Notes under the pieces: generated by a model | What the model was told of the DNA's origin: nothing | Seen by the model: the letters and a program-made list of their open reading frames with translations, nothing else | Database searches by the model: none | Shown: piece by piece, positions 24,387 through 32,545 of the stretch | Numbering within the stretch: the stretch's first letter is position 1 | Layout: every line of letters begins with the position of its first letter | Origin: DASZHJ01 sp035581425 | GTDB lineage: Bacteria; Pseudomonadota; Alphaproteobacteria; ATCC43930; CGMCC-115725 | Direction of reading: 5' to 3' | Assembly: GCA_035581425.1 (NCBI GenBank) | Contig: DATJVP010000114.1 | Location: 15,311 to 79,310 of the forward strand | Length of the DNA stretch: 64,000 bases | Position numbers and translations under genes: made by a program

Positions 24387-25142
24387 ATGGATGCGCTGCG
24401 GCCGGGCGCGCATGGTTTCGCCATGAAAATCACGGCAATGATCGCGCGACGCATCGCGGAGTTCGATTGGCCCGCAGCGGAGGCATCGCTCGATCGCATG
24501 GGCTATGCGACGCTGCAGGGGATTCTCGCGCCGACGGATTGCGCGGCGCTCACCGCTCTCTACGAGGACGAGGCGCGGTTTCGCAGCCGCGTGACCATGC
24601 GGCGGCACAACTTCGGCGAAGGCGAGTATAAATACCTGAGCTACCCGCTGCCGCCGGAGGTGGAGGCGCTGCGGCAAGCCTGCTATCCCCGGCTCGCGCC
24701 GATCGCCAATCGCTGGCGCGCGGCGCTCGGCGAGAGCGGCCGGTTTCCGCCGACGCTCGAAGAATACCTTGCCGAATGCCACGCAGCGGGACAGATGCGG
24801 CCAACGCCGCTCATCCTTCGCTACGAGGCCGGCGGTTACAACTGTTTGCACCAGGACCTCTACGGCGAGCTGGTGTTTCCGCTGCAGATGACGGTGCTGT
24901 TGAGCGCGCCGGGGAGCGATTTTTCCGGCGGCGAATTTCTGTTGGTGGAGCAGCGGCCCCGCGCGCAATCCAAGGGCGAGGTGGTGAGGCTGCGCCAGGG
25001 CGACGCCGTCGTCTTCGCAGTGCGTCACCGCCCGGTAGAAGGACGGCGCGGATACCATCGCGTTACTCTCCGCCATGGCGTGAGCCGAGTGCTCGAGGGG
25101 CGGCGCATGACGCTCGGCGTCATCTTCCACGACGCCGCCTGA
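24387..25142 (+). CDS. 2-oxoglutarate/Fe(II)-dependent oxygenase
   Basis: 251 residues. Double-stranded beta-helix core with Fe(II) ligands His155 and Asp157 (NCLHQDLYGELVFPLQ) and His224 (RRGYHRVTLRHGVSRV), with the Arg of HGVSRV as 2-oxoglutarate anchor; GGEFLLVEQRPR lies between. Prolyl-4-hydroxylase-like size. Substrate may be protein, nucleic acid or small molecule. The first ATG (24387) has a poor ribosome site; the ATG at 24423 (MKITAM) is a realistic alternative. It stands 21 bp after the PrpD gene and may share its transcript. Confidence 0.85.
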   Translation: MDALRPGAHGFAMKITAMIARRIAEFDWPAAEASLDRMGYATLQGILAPTDCAALTALYEDEARFRSRVTMRRHNFGEGEYKYLSYPLPPEVEALRQACYPRLAPIANRWRAALGESGRFPPTLEEYLAECHAAGQMRPTPLILRYEAGGYNCLHQDLYGELVFPLQMTVLLSAPGSDFSGGEFLLVEQRPRAQSKGEVVRLRQGDAVVFAVRHRPVEGRRGYHRVTLRHGVSRVLEGRRMTLGVIFHDAA

Positions 25143-25225
25143 CCCCCGCGCTATTGACCCCCGCGGTAGCGGGCGGTTAGATCGCTTGGCTCGGCGTTCC
25201 CAGACGCAGCGTGCGAGTAGCGCCC

Positions 25226-26590
25226 ATGTCCGTCTCGATGGCCGCCAGCGTCGACTGGCTGGCGCAAGCGGGCCCGGAGCCGCTGCAGCTCCTGGCGCTT
25301 CAGCATCAGCTCGAGCAGTCGCAATGGTGGGCGCCGGATGTGCTGGAGCGGCATCAGTTCCGGCAACTCTCGCGCCTCGTCCATCACGCCCATCGCACCG
25401 TGCCCTTCTATCGCGAGCGGCTGGAAGCGGCGGGGTATCGCGCTGGCGCTGCCGTGACATCCGAGCTCTGGCGCCGCATCCGCCCGATCACTCGGCGCGA
25501 GGTGCAGGAGGCCGGGGCAGCGCTGATCAGCACGGAGATACCGCGGGAGCATGGACCCGTCGCTGAGGCCGCGACTTCGGGCTCGACGGGGATGCCGGTA
25601 CGAGTGATGAAGACAGCGTTGGTCCAGACCTTCTGGAACGCGATGGTGCTGCGCGAGCAGCGCTGGAACCGCTGCGATCTATCCGCGCATCTCGCGGTTA
25701 TCCGAGGTCCTGATCGGCTGAGTGCGCCCTATCCCACAGGCGCCCCGCGGCGGGATTGGGGGCCGCCCGCCACGCTGCTCTACCGTACCGGCCCCGCCTC
25801 CGTTCTCGACATCTTTACGGAGGCGGCGGAGCAGGCGGAATGGCTGCGGCGGATCGAGCCGGCTTATCTCCTCACGTTTCCCTCGAACGCCCTGATGCTC
25901 GCCCGGCATTTCCAGGCGAGCGGGCTCTCGCTGCCCTCGCTCCGCGGCGTTTGGACCCTGAGCGAGGTGGTCGACGAGCGGCTGCGGTTCGCCTGCCGCG
26001 CTGCTTGGGGCGTCGAGATCGCCGACACCTATAGTGCTGCCGAGACCGGCTACCTCGCACTCCAATGTCCGCAGCATATGCACTACCACGTGCAATCCGA
26101 ATCCGCCCGCGTCGAAGTGCTCGACGGCGAGGGCGCGGTCTGCAGGCCCGGCGAGACCGGCAGCGTGGTGGTGACGCCCCTCCACAATTTCGCGACACCC
26201 CTTCTGCGTTACGAACTCGGAGACCGCGCGGAAGTAGGGCAGCCCTGTCGATGCGGGCGCGGACTTCCCGTGATCGCGCGCATTCTCGGACGCGCCAAGC
26301 ACGCGCTCGTGCTGCCCTCCGGCCGGCGCAGGCATTCCTGGCTCGGCACGGACGAGTTTGCGGAGAATTCCGCGATCGTCCAGCACCAGATCGTGCAGCG
26401 AAGCCTCGAGGAGCTGGAATTTCGCCTCGTCGTGCGCCGGCCGCTCACGAAGTCCGAGGAGAAACGACTCGCCGCGATCCTCACCCGGAATCTCGGGCAT
26501 CCCTTCCGAGTGCGGTTCCGCTACCTCGATGGCATTCCGCGTGCGCCGAGCGGCCGCTTTTTCGAGTTCCTCTCGGAGCTCGAGGATTGA
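25226..26590 (+). CDS. PaaK-like phenylacetate-CoA ligase family enzyme
   Basis: 454 residues of the phenylacetate-CoA ligase / F390-synthetase branch of adenylating enzymes. Motifs: HHAHRTVPFYRERLEAAGY near the N-terminus, P-loop ATSGSTGMPVRVMKT, YSAAETGYLALQCP, and TPLHNFATPLLRYELGDRAE followed by CRCGRGLPVIARILGR. It activates an acid as an adenylate. The CRCGRG block is characteristic of the PaaK branch. No paa genes are nearby; some relatives act in exopolysaccharide or capsule loci. ATG at 25226 preferred over a GTG 15 bp earlier; neither has a clear ribosome site. Confidence 0.83.
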   Translation: MSVSMAASVDWLAQAGPEPLQLLALQHQLEQSQWWAPDVLERHQFRQLSRLVHHAHRTVPFYRERLEAAGYRAGAAVTSELWRRIRPITRREVQEAGAALISTEIPREHGPVAEAATSGSTGMPVRVMKTALVQTFWNAMVLREQRWNRCDLSAHLAVIRGPDRLSAPYPTGAPRRDWGPPATLLYRTGPASVLDIFTEAAEQAEWLRRIEPAYLLTFPSNALMLARHFQASGLSLPSLRGVWTLSEVVDERLRFACRAAWGVEIADTYSAAETGYLALQCPQHMHYHVQSESARVEVLDGEGAVCRPGETGSVVVTPLHNFATPLLRYELGDRAEVGQPCRCGRGLPVIARILGRAKHALVLPSGRRRHSWLGTDEFAENSAIVQHQIVQRSLEELEFRLVVRRPLTKSEEKRLAAILTRNLGHPFRVRFRYLDGIPRAPSGRFFEFLSELED

Positions 26591-26597
26591 GCGCTCT

Positions 26598-27236
26598 TCA
26601 CTCCGCGTCCGGCTGCTTCATCGGATGCGCGGCAGCGAAGGCCGGAAGAGCCATGCAGGTCTCGTAGATCCGCATCGCCCGCGGATAGGGCTCGAGCTTG
26701 CACTTGAACATGGTCGCCGGGAAGACCTGGGTCGCGAGGCAAATGTCCGCGACCGTCGGTGTGTCACCGTGGCAAAAGCGCCCGCTCTCGCGATGCTCGC
26801 CGAGGAGCGACTCCATAGCCTCGAGCCCCTTGCCGAGCCAATGCTGAATCCAGGCGAGGCGTTGATCGTCGCTGACCTTGAGCACGTTGGTGAGGTAGTT
26901 CCGGATGCGCGGCACGATCAGCGGATGGGAGTCCGCGACGTTGATGAGCGCGAAACCCCGCACCCAGGCGCGCGCCACCGCGTCCTTCGGCAGGATCGAC
27001 GGTGTCGGGTATTTCTCCTCGAGATATTCGAGGATGGCCATGGACTGGAAGAGCTTGGCCTCGCCGTCGAAGAGGGTCGGCACCACCGCCTGCGGATTGA
27101 GCGCGGTATAGCCGGGCTTGAACTGATCGCCTTTCTCGAGGTGCAGGAACTCGTCCTCGCGGGCGAGCCCCTTGATGTTGAGCGCGATCCGCACGCGAAA
27201 GCTCGCTTGCGAGCGAAAGTAGGTATAGAGCTTCAT
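26598..27236 (-). CDS. maiA: glutathione S-transferase, maleylacetoacetate isomerase (zeta) type
   Basis: 212 residues. N-terminal thioredoxin-like domain MKLYTYFRSQASFRVRIALN with the zeta-class S-x-S/A-x-x-R-V-R-I-A-L pattern, NPQAVVPTLFDG and QSMAILEYLEE (glutathione contacts); C-terminal helical domain with GDTPTVADICLATQVFPATM. Zeta GSTs isomerise maleylacetoacetate or maleylpyruvate in aromatic catabolism; which one cannot be told. It follows the molybdenum hydroxylase genes on the same strand after 40 bp and may be part of that unit. Confidence 0.85.
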   Translation of the reverse strand: MKLYTYFRSQASFRVRIALNIKGLAREDEFLHLEKGDQFKPGYTALNPQAVVPTLFDGEAKLFQSMAILEYLEEKYPTPSILPKDAVARAWVRGFALINVADSHPLIVPRIRNYLTNVLKVSDDQRLAWIQHWLGKGLEAMESLLGEHRESGRFCHGDTPTVADICLATQVFPATMFKCKLEPYPRAMRIYETCMALPAFAAAHPMKQPDAE

Positions 27237-27276
27237 CTCGTGTCCCCCGATTTCTCCTGGCCGTGCGCGCCGCTCC

Positions 27277-29469
27277 TTAGGCAGAGCGCAGGTCCTGATT
27301 CTTGATCGGTAGGCTGCGGATGCGCTTGCCGGTCGCGGCGAAGATCGCGCTGCAGACCGCCGGCGCCACAGGCGGCGTCCCGGGCTCGCCGATCCCACCC
27401 CATTTCCCGCCGCCGGTAAGCGCGAGATGCACCTCGATCTTGGGCGCATCGCCGAGCCGCACGATCTGGTACTCGTCGAAATTCCCTTGCTCGACGCGGC
27501 CCTCTTTGATCGTGATCTCGCCGTAGAGCGCGGCGGTGAGGCCGTAGATGACGCCGCCCTCCATCTGCATCTCGACGGTGCGCGGGTTGACGACGTGGCC
27601 GGAATCGACCGCGACCACGACGCGCTCGACCTTGACCTCGCCCTTCGGCGTCACTGCGACCTCCGCGATCTCGCCGACGATGGTCCCGAAGGACTCATGG
27701 ATCGCGAGACCGCGGCCTTTGCCGGAGGCGAGCGGCTTACCCCAATCGCCCTTCGCTGCGAGCGTCTCGAGCACATGCAGAAAATCGGGCCGATGCGAGA
27801 GAAGCGCCCGGCGGAATTCCAACGGGTCCTTTCCCGCGGCATGCGCGAGCTCGTCGACGAAGCCCTCCATGACGAAGGCGTTGATGGAGCTCCCGACCGA
27901 GCGCCAGAACATGACGGGGACATGCGTGTTCTTGAGGACGCAGTCGATGTGCTGGCTCGCGATCCCATAGGGATTGTTGGCGAGGCCTTCGACCGCCATC
28001 GGCTCGATGCCGTCGCCGCGGCTCATGCCGAGCGAGCGTAGGATCGAGCCCACGGCCGTGCGGATCTCCCAGCCCGTTGGCATGCCGTCGGCGCCGAGGC
28101 CTGCCTTGAGGCGGACCGCCGCTTGCGGCCGATAGCGGTCGTGGCGGATGTCCTCCTCGCGCGTCCAGACGAGCTTCACGGGTTTGCCGACGGCTTTGCT
28201 CACGGCGATCGCCTGCAGCATCTCGTCGTTGGCCGAGCGCCGGCCGAAGCCGCCACCAAGAAAGGCGTTGTGGACGAAGACCTGCTCCGGCTTCAGGCCG
28301 GTCATCGTCGCCGCGCGGCGGAGCGCACCTTCGGCGTCCTGGGTCCCCATCCAGATGTCGACGCGGTCGGATTGGACGTGCGCGGTGCAATTGAGCGGCT
28401 CCATCGGCGCATGCGCGAGGTGCGGCACCTCGTAGAGCGCCTCGACCTGCTTCGCCGCGCTCGCGATCGCTTTTGCGGCGTCGCCGTCGCTGCGCGCGGT
28501 CTGCGCGGGGCCGTCGAGCGCCTCGCGATAGACCTTGCGAAACTGGGCGCTGTCGGTGCCGCCGGCGGCGCCCGCATCCCACTCGATCGGCATCGCGAGC
28601 AGCGCTTCCTTGGCGCGCCAGAAGCGGTCTGCGACCACGGCAACCGCGCCCTCGAGCGGCACGACCGAATGGATGCCGCGCCGGGATTTGATCGCTGCGG
28701 CGTCGTAGCTCTTGAGCTTCCCGCCGAAGACCGGGCAGGCAGCGACCGCCGCGTAGAGCATGTCGGGAAGACGCGTGTCGATCCCGAACTTTGCGCTGCC
28801 ATTGATCTTGAGCGGGGTGTCGAGCCGCGCCGTCGGCTTGCCGATCAGCTTGAATTGTTCCGGCGTCTTGATCGTGGGCTCCCGGTCGAGCGCGATCTTC
28901 GCGGCCTCCGGCGCAAGCGTGCCGTAGGAGAGCGTTCGGTTGCTCGCGGCGTGCACGACCGTGCCGTTCCGCGCCTCGCATTCACTCTGGGGCACGTTCC
29001 AGCGCCGTGCCGCGGCTGCGACGAGCCGGACACGGGCACTGGCGCCGGCCTGCTGGAGGTATTCGCGAGATTCGCGAACGGCGCGGCTACCGCCAGTGGA
29101 CATGCGGCGATAGACGCCGCCCTCGCGCACGGTGCGGTTGGCAGAGGCATATTCTGCCTTGACCTTGCTCCAGTCGCACTCGAGCTCCTCGGCAACGATC
29201 ATCGGCAATGCAGTGAAGCTGCCTTGGCCCATCTCCGAGCGTGCGAAGCGGATCACCACGCTCTCGTCGGGCTCGATCAGGATCCAGGCGCTGACCTCAC
29301 CAGGTGCCGAGGGCATTTCCTTGCCCCAGGGCTCGGCCGCGATCGGCAGTGCCTGTGCAAGACGCGGCAACAGGACTCCCACCGCGAGCCCGCCCGCGGC
29401 GCTCAGACCCGTGACGATAAAACGGCGCCGCGAGAGGGCGAGGCCGGCGATCTCTCTCGATCCGTCCAT
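27277..29469 (-). CDS. molybdopterin hydroxylase large subunit (isoquinoline 1-oxidoreductase beta type)
   Basis: 730 residues. A twin-arginine signal (LSRRRFIVTGLSAAGG) sends the folded molybdoenzyme to the periplasm. Moco-domain landmarks: ARSEMGQGSFTALPMIVAEE, then FLGGGFGRRSANDEM, VGSSINAFVMEGFVDELAHA, and TGGGKWGGIGEPGTPPVAPA near the end, which contains the catalytic Glu of xanthine-oxidase-family enzymes. Homologous enzymes hydroxylate N-heterocycles or oxidise aldehydes using water. The start at 29469 follows a GGAGG site; upstream in-frame extension lies over the small subunit gene. Molybdate genes lie 1 kb away. Confidence 0.9.
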   Translation of the reverse strand: MDGSREIAGLALSRRRFIVTGLSAAGGLAVGVLLPRLAQALPIAAEPWGKEMPSAPGEVSAWILIEPDESVVIRFARSEMGQGSFTALPMIVAEELECDWSKVKAEYASANRTVREGGVYRRMSTGGSRAVRESREYLQQAGASARVRLVAAAARRWNVPQSECEARNGTVVHAASNRTLSYGTLAPEAAKIALDREPTIKTPEQFKLIGKPTARLDTPLKINGSAKFGIDTRLPDMLYAAVAACPVFGGKLKSYDAAAIKSRRGIHSVVPLEGAVAVVADRFWRAKEALLAMPIEWDAGAAGGTDSAQFRKVYREALDGPAQTARSDGDAAKAIASAAKQVEALYEVPHLAHAPMEPLNCTAHVQSDRVDIWMGTQDAEGALRRAATMTGLKPEQVFVHNAFLGGGFGRRSANDEMLQAIAVSKAVGKPVKLVWTREEDIRHDRYRPQAAVRLKAGLGADGMPTGWEIRTAVGSILRSLGMSRGDGIEPMAVEGLANNPYGIASQHIDCVLKNTHVPVMFWRSVGSSINAFVMEGFVDELAHAAGKDPLEFRRALLSHRPDFLHVLETLAAKGDWGKPLASGKGRGLAIHESFGTIVGEIAEVAVTPKGEVKVERVVVAVDSGHVVNPRTVEMQMEGGVIYGLTAALYGEITIKEGRVEQGNFDEYQIVRLGDAPKIEVHLALTGGGKWGGIGEPGTPPVAPAVCSAIFAATGKRIRSLPIKNQDLRSA

Positions 29470-29482
29470 GATGTCCTCCCGC

Positions 29483-29938
29483 TCAGCGCGGCATCGAGGC
29501 CGCAGCGCGATGAATCGCGCGGCGGATGCGCTCGTAGGTTCCGCAGCGGCAGATATTCGTGATGCCGGCGTCGATGTCGGCGTCGCTCGGATTGGGATTG
29601 GTCGCGAGGAACGCCGCTGCGGCCATGATCTGCCCGGATTGGCAGTAGCCGCATTGCGGCACGTCCTCGGCGAGCCAGGCCTGCTGCACCGCATGGGCGC
29701 TGTCTGGCGAGAGGCCTTCGATGGTGGTGATGCTCGCGCCCTCGATGGTCCCGACGGGAACCGAGCAGGAGCGCATCGCCTCGCCGTTGACGTGGACGGT
29801 GCAGGCCCCGCATTGCGCGATCCCGCAGCCGAACTTGGTGCCGGTGAGACCGATCTCGTCGCGTAGCACCCAGAGGAGCGGCATCTCCGGCTCGACATCG
29901 AGCCGATGAGGCTTTCCGTTGACAGTGATCGAGACCAT
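29483..29938 (-). CDS. [2Fe-2S] subunit of the molybdenum hydroxylase (IorA/CoxS type)
   Basis: 151 residues with both iron-sulfur clusters: plant-ferredoxin type CGIAQCGACTVHVNG with the earlier Cys in TKFGCG, and the helical-domain cluster CGYCQSGQIMAAAAFL ... ICRCGTYERIRRAIH. It passes electrons from the Moco subunit to an acceptor, commonly a cytochrome c. 13 bp separate it from the large subunit gene. No FAD (CoxM) subunit is present, as expected for the two-subunit periplasmic type. Confidence 0.94.
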   Translation of the reverse strand: MVSITVNGKPHRLDVEPEMPLLWVLRDEIGLTGTKFGCGIAQCGACTVHVNGEAMRSCSVPVGTIEGASITTIEGLSPDSAHAVQQAWLAEDVPQCGYCQSGQIMAAAAFLATNPNPSDADIDAGITNICRCGTYERIRRAIHRAAASMPR

Positions 29939-30134
29939 GCGGAGGAATTCCCTCGTCTGGGCGGGCCTATAATCGGACCACGGGGCCGCCTCTGCCCGCT
30001 GAGCGACGGCCTGCCATTATCATATGACCTAATCGATCACGGGCGTCGAGCCATGACGCCCGGCATCACATGGCCGTGAGCCGGCGCCTGTTTGTGAGCG
30101 CTTTCGGACGGGGTGTCCGGGTACAAGAAATGGC
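29939..30134. other. intergenic, nothing recognised
   Basis: Region upstream of the leftward molybdenum hydroxylase operon; presumably carries its promoter. No clear -35/-10 pair or coding frame was identified. Confidence 0.4.
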
Positions 30135-30162
30135 TTGCCCTTACATCGACCGTGCTTAAACT
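30135..30162 (+). promoter_or_regulatory. candidate sigma-70 promoter of the small transcript
   Basis: TTGCCC at 30135-30140 and TAAACT at 30157-30162 with a 16-bp spacer, in an otherwise empty region, 130 bp upstream of a strong intrinsic terminator. Predicted transcript of roughly 155 nt. Confidence 0.4.
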
Positions 30163-30169
30163 AAAGGCC

Positions 30170-30268
30170 ATGAAACGAACCGGCGTCCAACTCATGTGTC
30201 ATCGCTGGCGCAATATTGCGCCCGCGAGCGGCCGTGCGCGGCGTCGAGGGGGTCTAGATCAGGAGTAG
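30170..30268 (+). CDS. 32-aa ORF in a terminated short transcript (leader peptide or sRNA-encoded)
   Basis: ATG at 30170, TAG at 30266-30268. The peptide begins MKRTGVQLMCHRWRNIA and ends GGLDQE; it is strongly basic (eight Arg/Lys) with one Cys. AAGG lies only 2-3 bp upstream, so translation is uncertain. The stop is 26 bp before the terminator stem, the geometry of a leader peptide/attenuator, but the next rightward gene is only a 60-codon hypothetical. It may be fortuitous within an sRNA. Confidence 0.35.
   Translation: MKRTGVQLMCHRWRNIAPASGRARRRGGLDQE
30208..30221. repeat. 14-bp perfect palindrome GCGCAATATTGCGC
   Basis: Perfect dyad; the right half continues as AATATTGCGCCCGCG, which is repeated without mismatch at about 30424-30438. 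The second copy lies inside the start of the 60-aa ORF. Either an operator or part of an RNA structure. Confidence 0.4.
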
Positions 30269-30294
30269 GACCCGGTTTCGATAGCCAAAGGCGA

Positions 30295-30323
30295 GCCGCC
30301 CGCGATCCGCGAGGCGGCTTTTT
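30295..30323 (+). terminator. strong intrinsic terminator
   Basis: GCCGCC CGCG ATC CGCG A GGCGGC followed by TTTTT: a 10-bp stem with one bulge, three-base loop and T-run. Best terminator in the window. It ends a rightward transcript although no sizeable rightward gene lies upstream, which points to a short RNA. Confidence 0.85.
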
Positions 30324-30400
30324 CATTGCCGGCCTCGGGGATCCAAACGGCGAGCGGACCCTAGGATGGATTAGCACTCCTGCTATGCGGGGAGGCGGCG

Positions 30401-30583
30401 ATGTGGACGGATTGGCTCGAGAGAATATTGCGCCCGCGCGGACGGGATGAGGAGAAAGCTGCGCTCGGACTCACCGGCGCAGACGGAATGAACGCGAAAG
30501 GAAAGGCCCATCCGCGCCCGTTCAATCGCCCGGCATCGGAATCGAAACCAACGGCCCCGAAGGATGTCGAGCACGCGCTCTGA
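30401..30583 (+). CDS. 60-aa hypothetical protein
   Basis: Begins MWTDWLERILRPRGRDEEK and ends APKDVEHAL; hydrophilic, proline- and lysine-rich C-terminal half, no membrane segment. GGGGAGG lies about 6 bp upstream of the ATG, a good ribosome site, which is the main support. No family recognised. It lies between the terminator and the convergent TrmO-like gene. Confidence 0.4.
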   Translation: MWTDWLERILRPRGRDEEKAALGLTGADGMNAKGKAHPRPFNRPASESKPTAPKDVEHAL

Positions 30584-30621
30584 CGGGGCGAATGCCCTCG
30601 GTCCGCAAGCGACAGTACCCG

Positions 30622-31167
30622 CTATTGCGGGTCGCCGACCTGATCGTCGCCGCATTGACGCGGCGCGAGGGGCGTGAACTCGGAGCGGTCGGGCTTTAGG
30701 TCGAGAAGCGGCGTGCCATCGAGGCAGTCGAGACCGCGCACGAATAGGCTCTCGCCTTCGCGCCGGATCAGCGTCACGATCTGCGTCGCTATCGGGTTGG
30801 GCCGCGCGGGCGAGCGCAGGCTGAAGGTCCCGCGGGCGGTCCCGTCGTTGCGCGGACTTTGCAGCACGAGATCGCGCCGTGAGAGATGCAGCCAATAGAG
30901 CACTTCGAGCCGCTGAAACTCTTGCACACCGTCCAGCGCCGCGACCCAGGGCTCGAAGATCTCGATTCGGCAGGTCGGCCCGTCCTGCCGTCCCTGGCGC
31001 GGGCATTCCATACGATCCTTCCACGGCGTGTAGATCCGACCGATGAATGTCAGCCCCGCATCGGTCGGCGGCGGCGCTTCGATCGCCAACTCGCCTGCGC
31101 GAATCTCGTTTCTTCGGACCATGACCGTCGTTTTCCCAGTGTGATGAGTGCTGACCGCGCCGCTCAC
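30622..31167 (-). CDS. TrmO/TsaA-family SAM-dependent methyltransferase
   Basis: 181 residues. TsaA-like beta-barrel domain: FIGRIYTPWKDRMECPRQGR, CRIEIFEPWVAALDGVQEFQ, FSLRSPARPNPIATQIVTLI and VRGLDCLDGTPLLDLKPDRS. E. coli TrmO methylates N6-threonylcarbamoyladenosine 37 of tRNA-Thr; relatives also occur next to molybdenum genes, where their role is unclear. The GTG start overlaps the molbindin stop by 4 bp, so the two are co-translated, which supports a molybdenum-linked function. Confidence 0.87.
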   Translation of the reverse strand: MSGAVSTHHTGKTTVMVRRNEIRAGELAIEAPPPTDAGLTFIGRIYTPWKDRMECPRQGRQDGPTCRIEIFEPWVAALDGVQEFQRLEVLYWLHLSRRDLVLQSPRNDGTARGTFSLRSPARPNPIATQIVTLIRREGESLFVRGLDCLDGTPLLDLKPDRSEFTPLAPRQCGDDQVGDPQ

Positions 31168-31373
31168 GAGTCGATGGCGACCATCACGTCGGAGGCTTTG
31201 ATGACGGCGTAAGCGTCCTGGCCGACTTTCAGACCGAGTTCATCAACCGCCTCGTTCGTGATCGAGGCCATGACCACGGTTCCCTTGACCTCGATGCGGA
31301 CATGCGCCGTCGTTTGCCCCTTCTTCATCTCGACGATTTTGCCCTTGAGCCGATTTCGTGCGCTGATCTTCAT
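31164..31373 (-). CDS. mop: molbindin (single Mop domain)
   Basis: 69 residues beginning MKISARNRLKGKIVEMKKGQ, with TTAHVRIEVKG and ITNEAVDELGLKVGQDAYAV: one complete Mop/TOBE domain. Molbindins form hexamers that store molybdate or tungstate in the cytoplasm. Start chosen at the M of MKISARN with GGGAG about 9 bp upstream. The Mop domain is normally the C-terminal half of ModE; here the ModE DNA-binding half is a separate gene at 33339. The ModE-type box lies 120 bp upstream. Confidence 0.94.
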   Translation of the reverse strand: MKISARNRLKGKIVEMKKGQTTAHVRIEVKGTVVMASITNEAVDELGLKVGQDAYAVIKASDVMVAIDS

Positions 31374-31491
31374 CGGGGATGCTCCCTTCCGGCAGCCGGA
31401 ATGCAATGTGTCCGAGCGACTATAGCGCCAGGAAAGCGAGAGGCATACCCTCTCGGCAGCGGTGCCGGGCCAGTTTGGATATAGCCCGCGA

Positions 31492-31515
31492 CGCTGTATA
31501 GGGCTATATACAACG
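31492..31515. promoter_or_regulatory. ModE-type operator
   Basis: CGCTGTATA GGGC TATATACAACG: imperfect dyad close to the known ModE box (CGNTATATA-spacer-TATATAACG). It lies in the intergenic region between the leftward mop-trmO pair and the rightward binding-protein genes, 23 bp before the ATG at 31538, so a bound ModE would cover or abut both promoters. Confidence 0.75.
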
Positions 31516-31537
31516 GCTTCCGCTAAGGCCTGTCCGC

Positions 31538-32545
31538 ATGGCTCGCATCATTACTCTCGCGCTGATCATCCTTTCGCTGGTGGCGCCGGCGCGCGCCGCC
31601 GAGTTCGTCGATGACTCCGGGCGCCGCGTCGAGCTGCCGAGCAGTGTCGCGCGCGTCCTTCCGGCGGGACCGCCGGCCGCCGCATTTCTTTACGCGGTCG
31701 CGCCGCAGCGCATGTTGGGCTGGGCGCATGAGCCCGGCGGACGCGATCGGGGGTACATCGCGCTACCCTACGCGGCCTTGCCGGCGATCGGTGCGATCAC
31801 GGAGCGGGGGAACGACGTCGACGCGGCAAAGCTGGCGGAGCTTCATCCCGACTTGATCTTGGACGTCGGCACCGTCAGCCGCCGGTACCAGGAACTCGCG
31901 GAGAGCACGCAGTCGAAGACGGGTGTTCCCTATGTCCTGCTCGATGGAAAGATTGCGGCGCTTCCGGGGACGTTGCGCAGGCTCGGCCGCATCCTCGGCG
32001 CGGAGTCTCGCGGCGAGGAGCTCGCGAGCTATGCCGAGCGCACGCTCGCGGAGGCTCGCGTGCGGGCCGGCATGGTGCCGTCGGAGCGGCGCTATCGCGT
32101 CTATTACGGGCGCGGCAAGGACGGTCTCACGACGGCGGGCCCGGGATCGATCGGCGCGGAGTTCATCGAGCTACTCGGCCTCGTCAACGTCGCGCCCGCG
32201 AGCGAGCGCCAAATGTACCAGGCGACCGCCGAGCAGCTCACGGGGTGGAAGCCCGATGTCGTCGTGATCTTGGGTCCCGAGGCTGCCGCCGCCTTCGCTG
32301 GGGATGCGCGGTTTCGGGATTTGCCGGCAGTGCGCGAAGGGCGGGTGCTCGGCTCGCCGAGGCTGCCGTTCGGCTGGGTCGACGGGCCGCCATCGCCGTC
32401 GCGTCTGCTCGCGCTGCGCTGGCTCGGCCATGCGCTCTATCCCGACCAATTCCCCGAGGACATCCGTGCGGCGACACGCGAATTCTACCAACTCTTCTAC
32501 GCCGTCGATCTCAGTGATCGCATGCTCGACGAACTCTTGAAATGA
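31538..32545 (+). CDS. periplasmic metal-chelate/oxyanion-binding protein (MolA/BtuF/FepB fold)
   Basis: 335 residues; signal peptide ending in ARA (IILSLVAPARAAEFVDDSGR). Class III binding-protein domains: DDSGRRVELPSSVARVLPAG, AKLAELHPDLILDVG, TAEQLTGWKPDVVVILGPEA. The fold is that of cobalamin/iron-siderophore receptors, but Haemophilus MolA of this fold binds molybdate. Being behind a ModE box and overlapping modA by 4 bp, molybdate or tungstate is the likely ligand here. No permease or ATPase gene adjoins. Confidence 0.78.
   Translation: MARIITLALIILSLVAPARAAEFVDDSGRRVELPSSVARVLPAGPPAAAFLYAVAPQRMLGWAHEPGGRDRGYIALPYAALPAIGAITERGNDVDAAKLAELHPDLILDVGTVSRRYQELAESTQSKTGVPYVLLDGKIAALPGTLRRLGRILGAESRGEELASYAERTLAEARVRAGMVPSERRYRVYYGRGKDGLTTAGPGSIGAEFIELLGLVNVAPASERQMYQATAEQLTGWKPDVVVILGPEAAAAFAGDARFRDLPAVREGRVLGSPRLPFGWVDGPPSPSRLLALRWLGHALYPDQFPEDIRAATREFYQLFYAVDLSDRMLDELLK

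Noticed and set aside
31441..31515. Additional dyad TATAGCCC...GGGCTATA overlapping the ModE box
   Set aside because: Shares its right arm with the better ModE-like site; treated as part of that site rather than a second operator.
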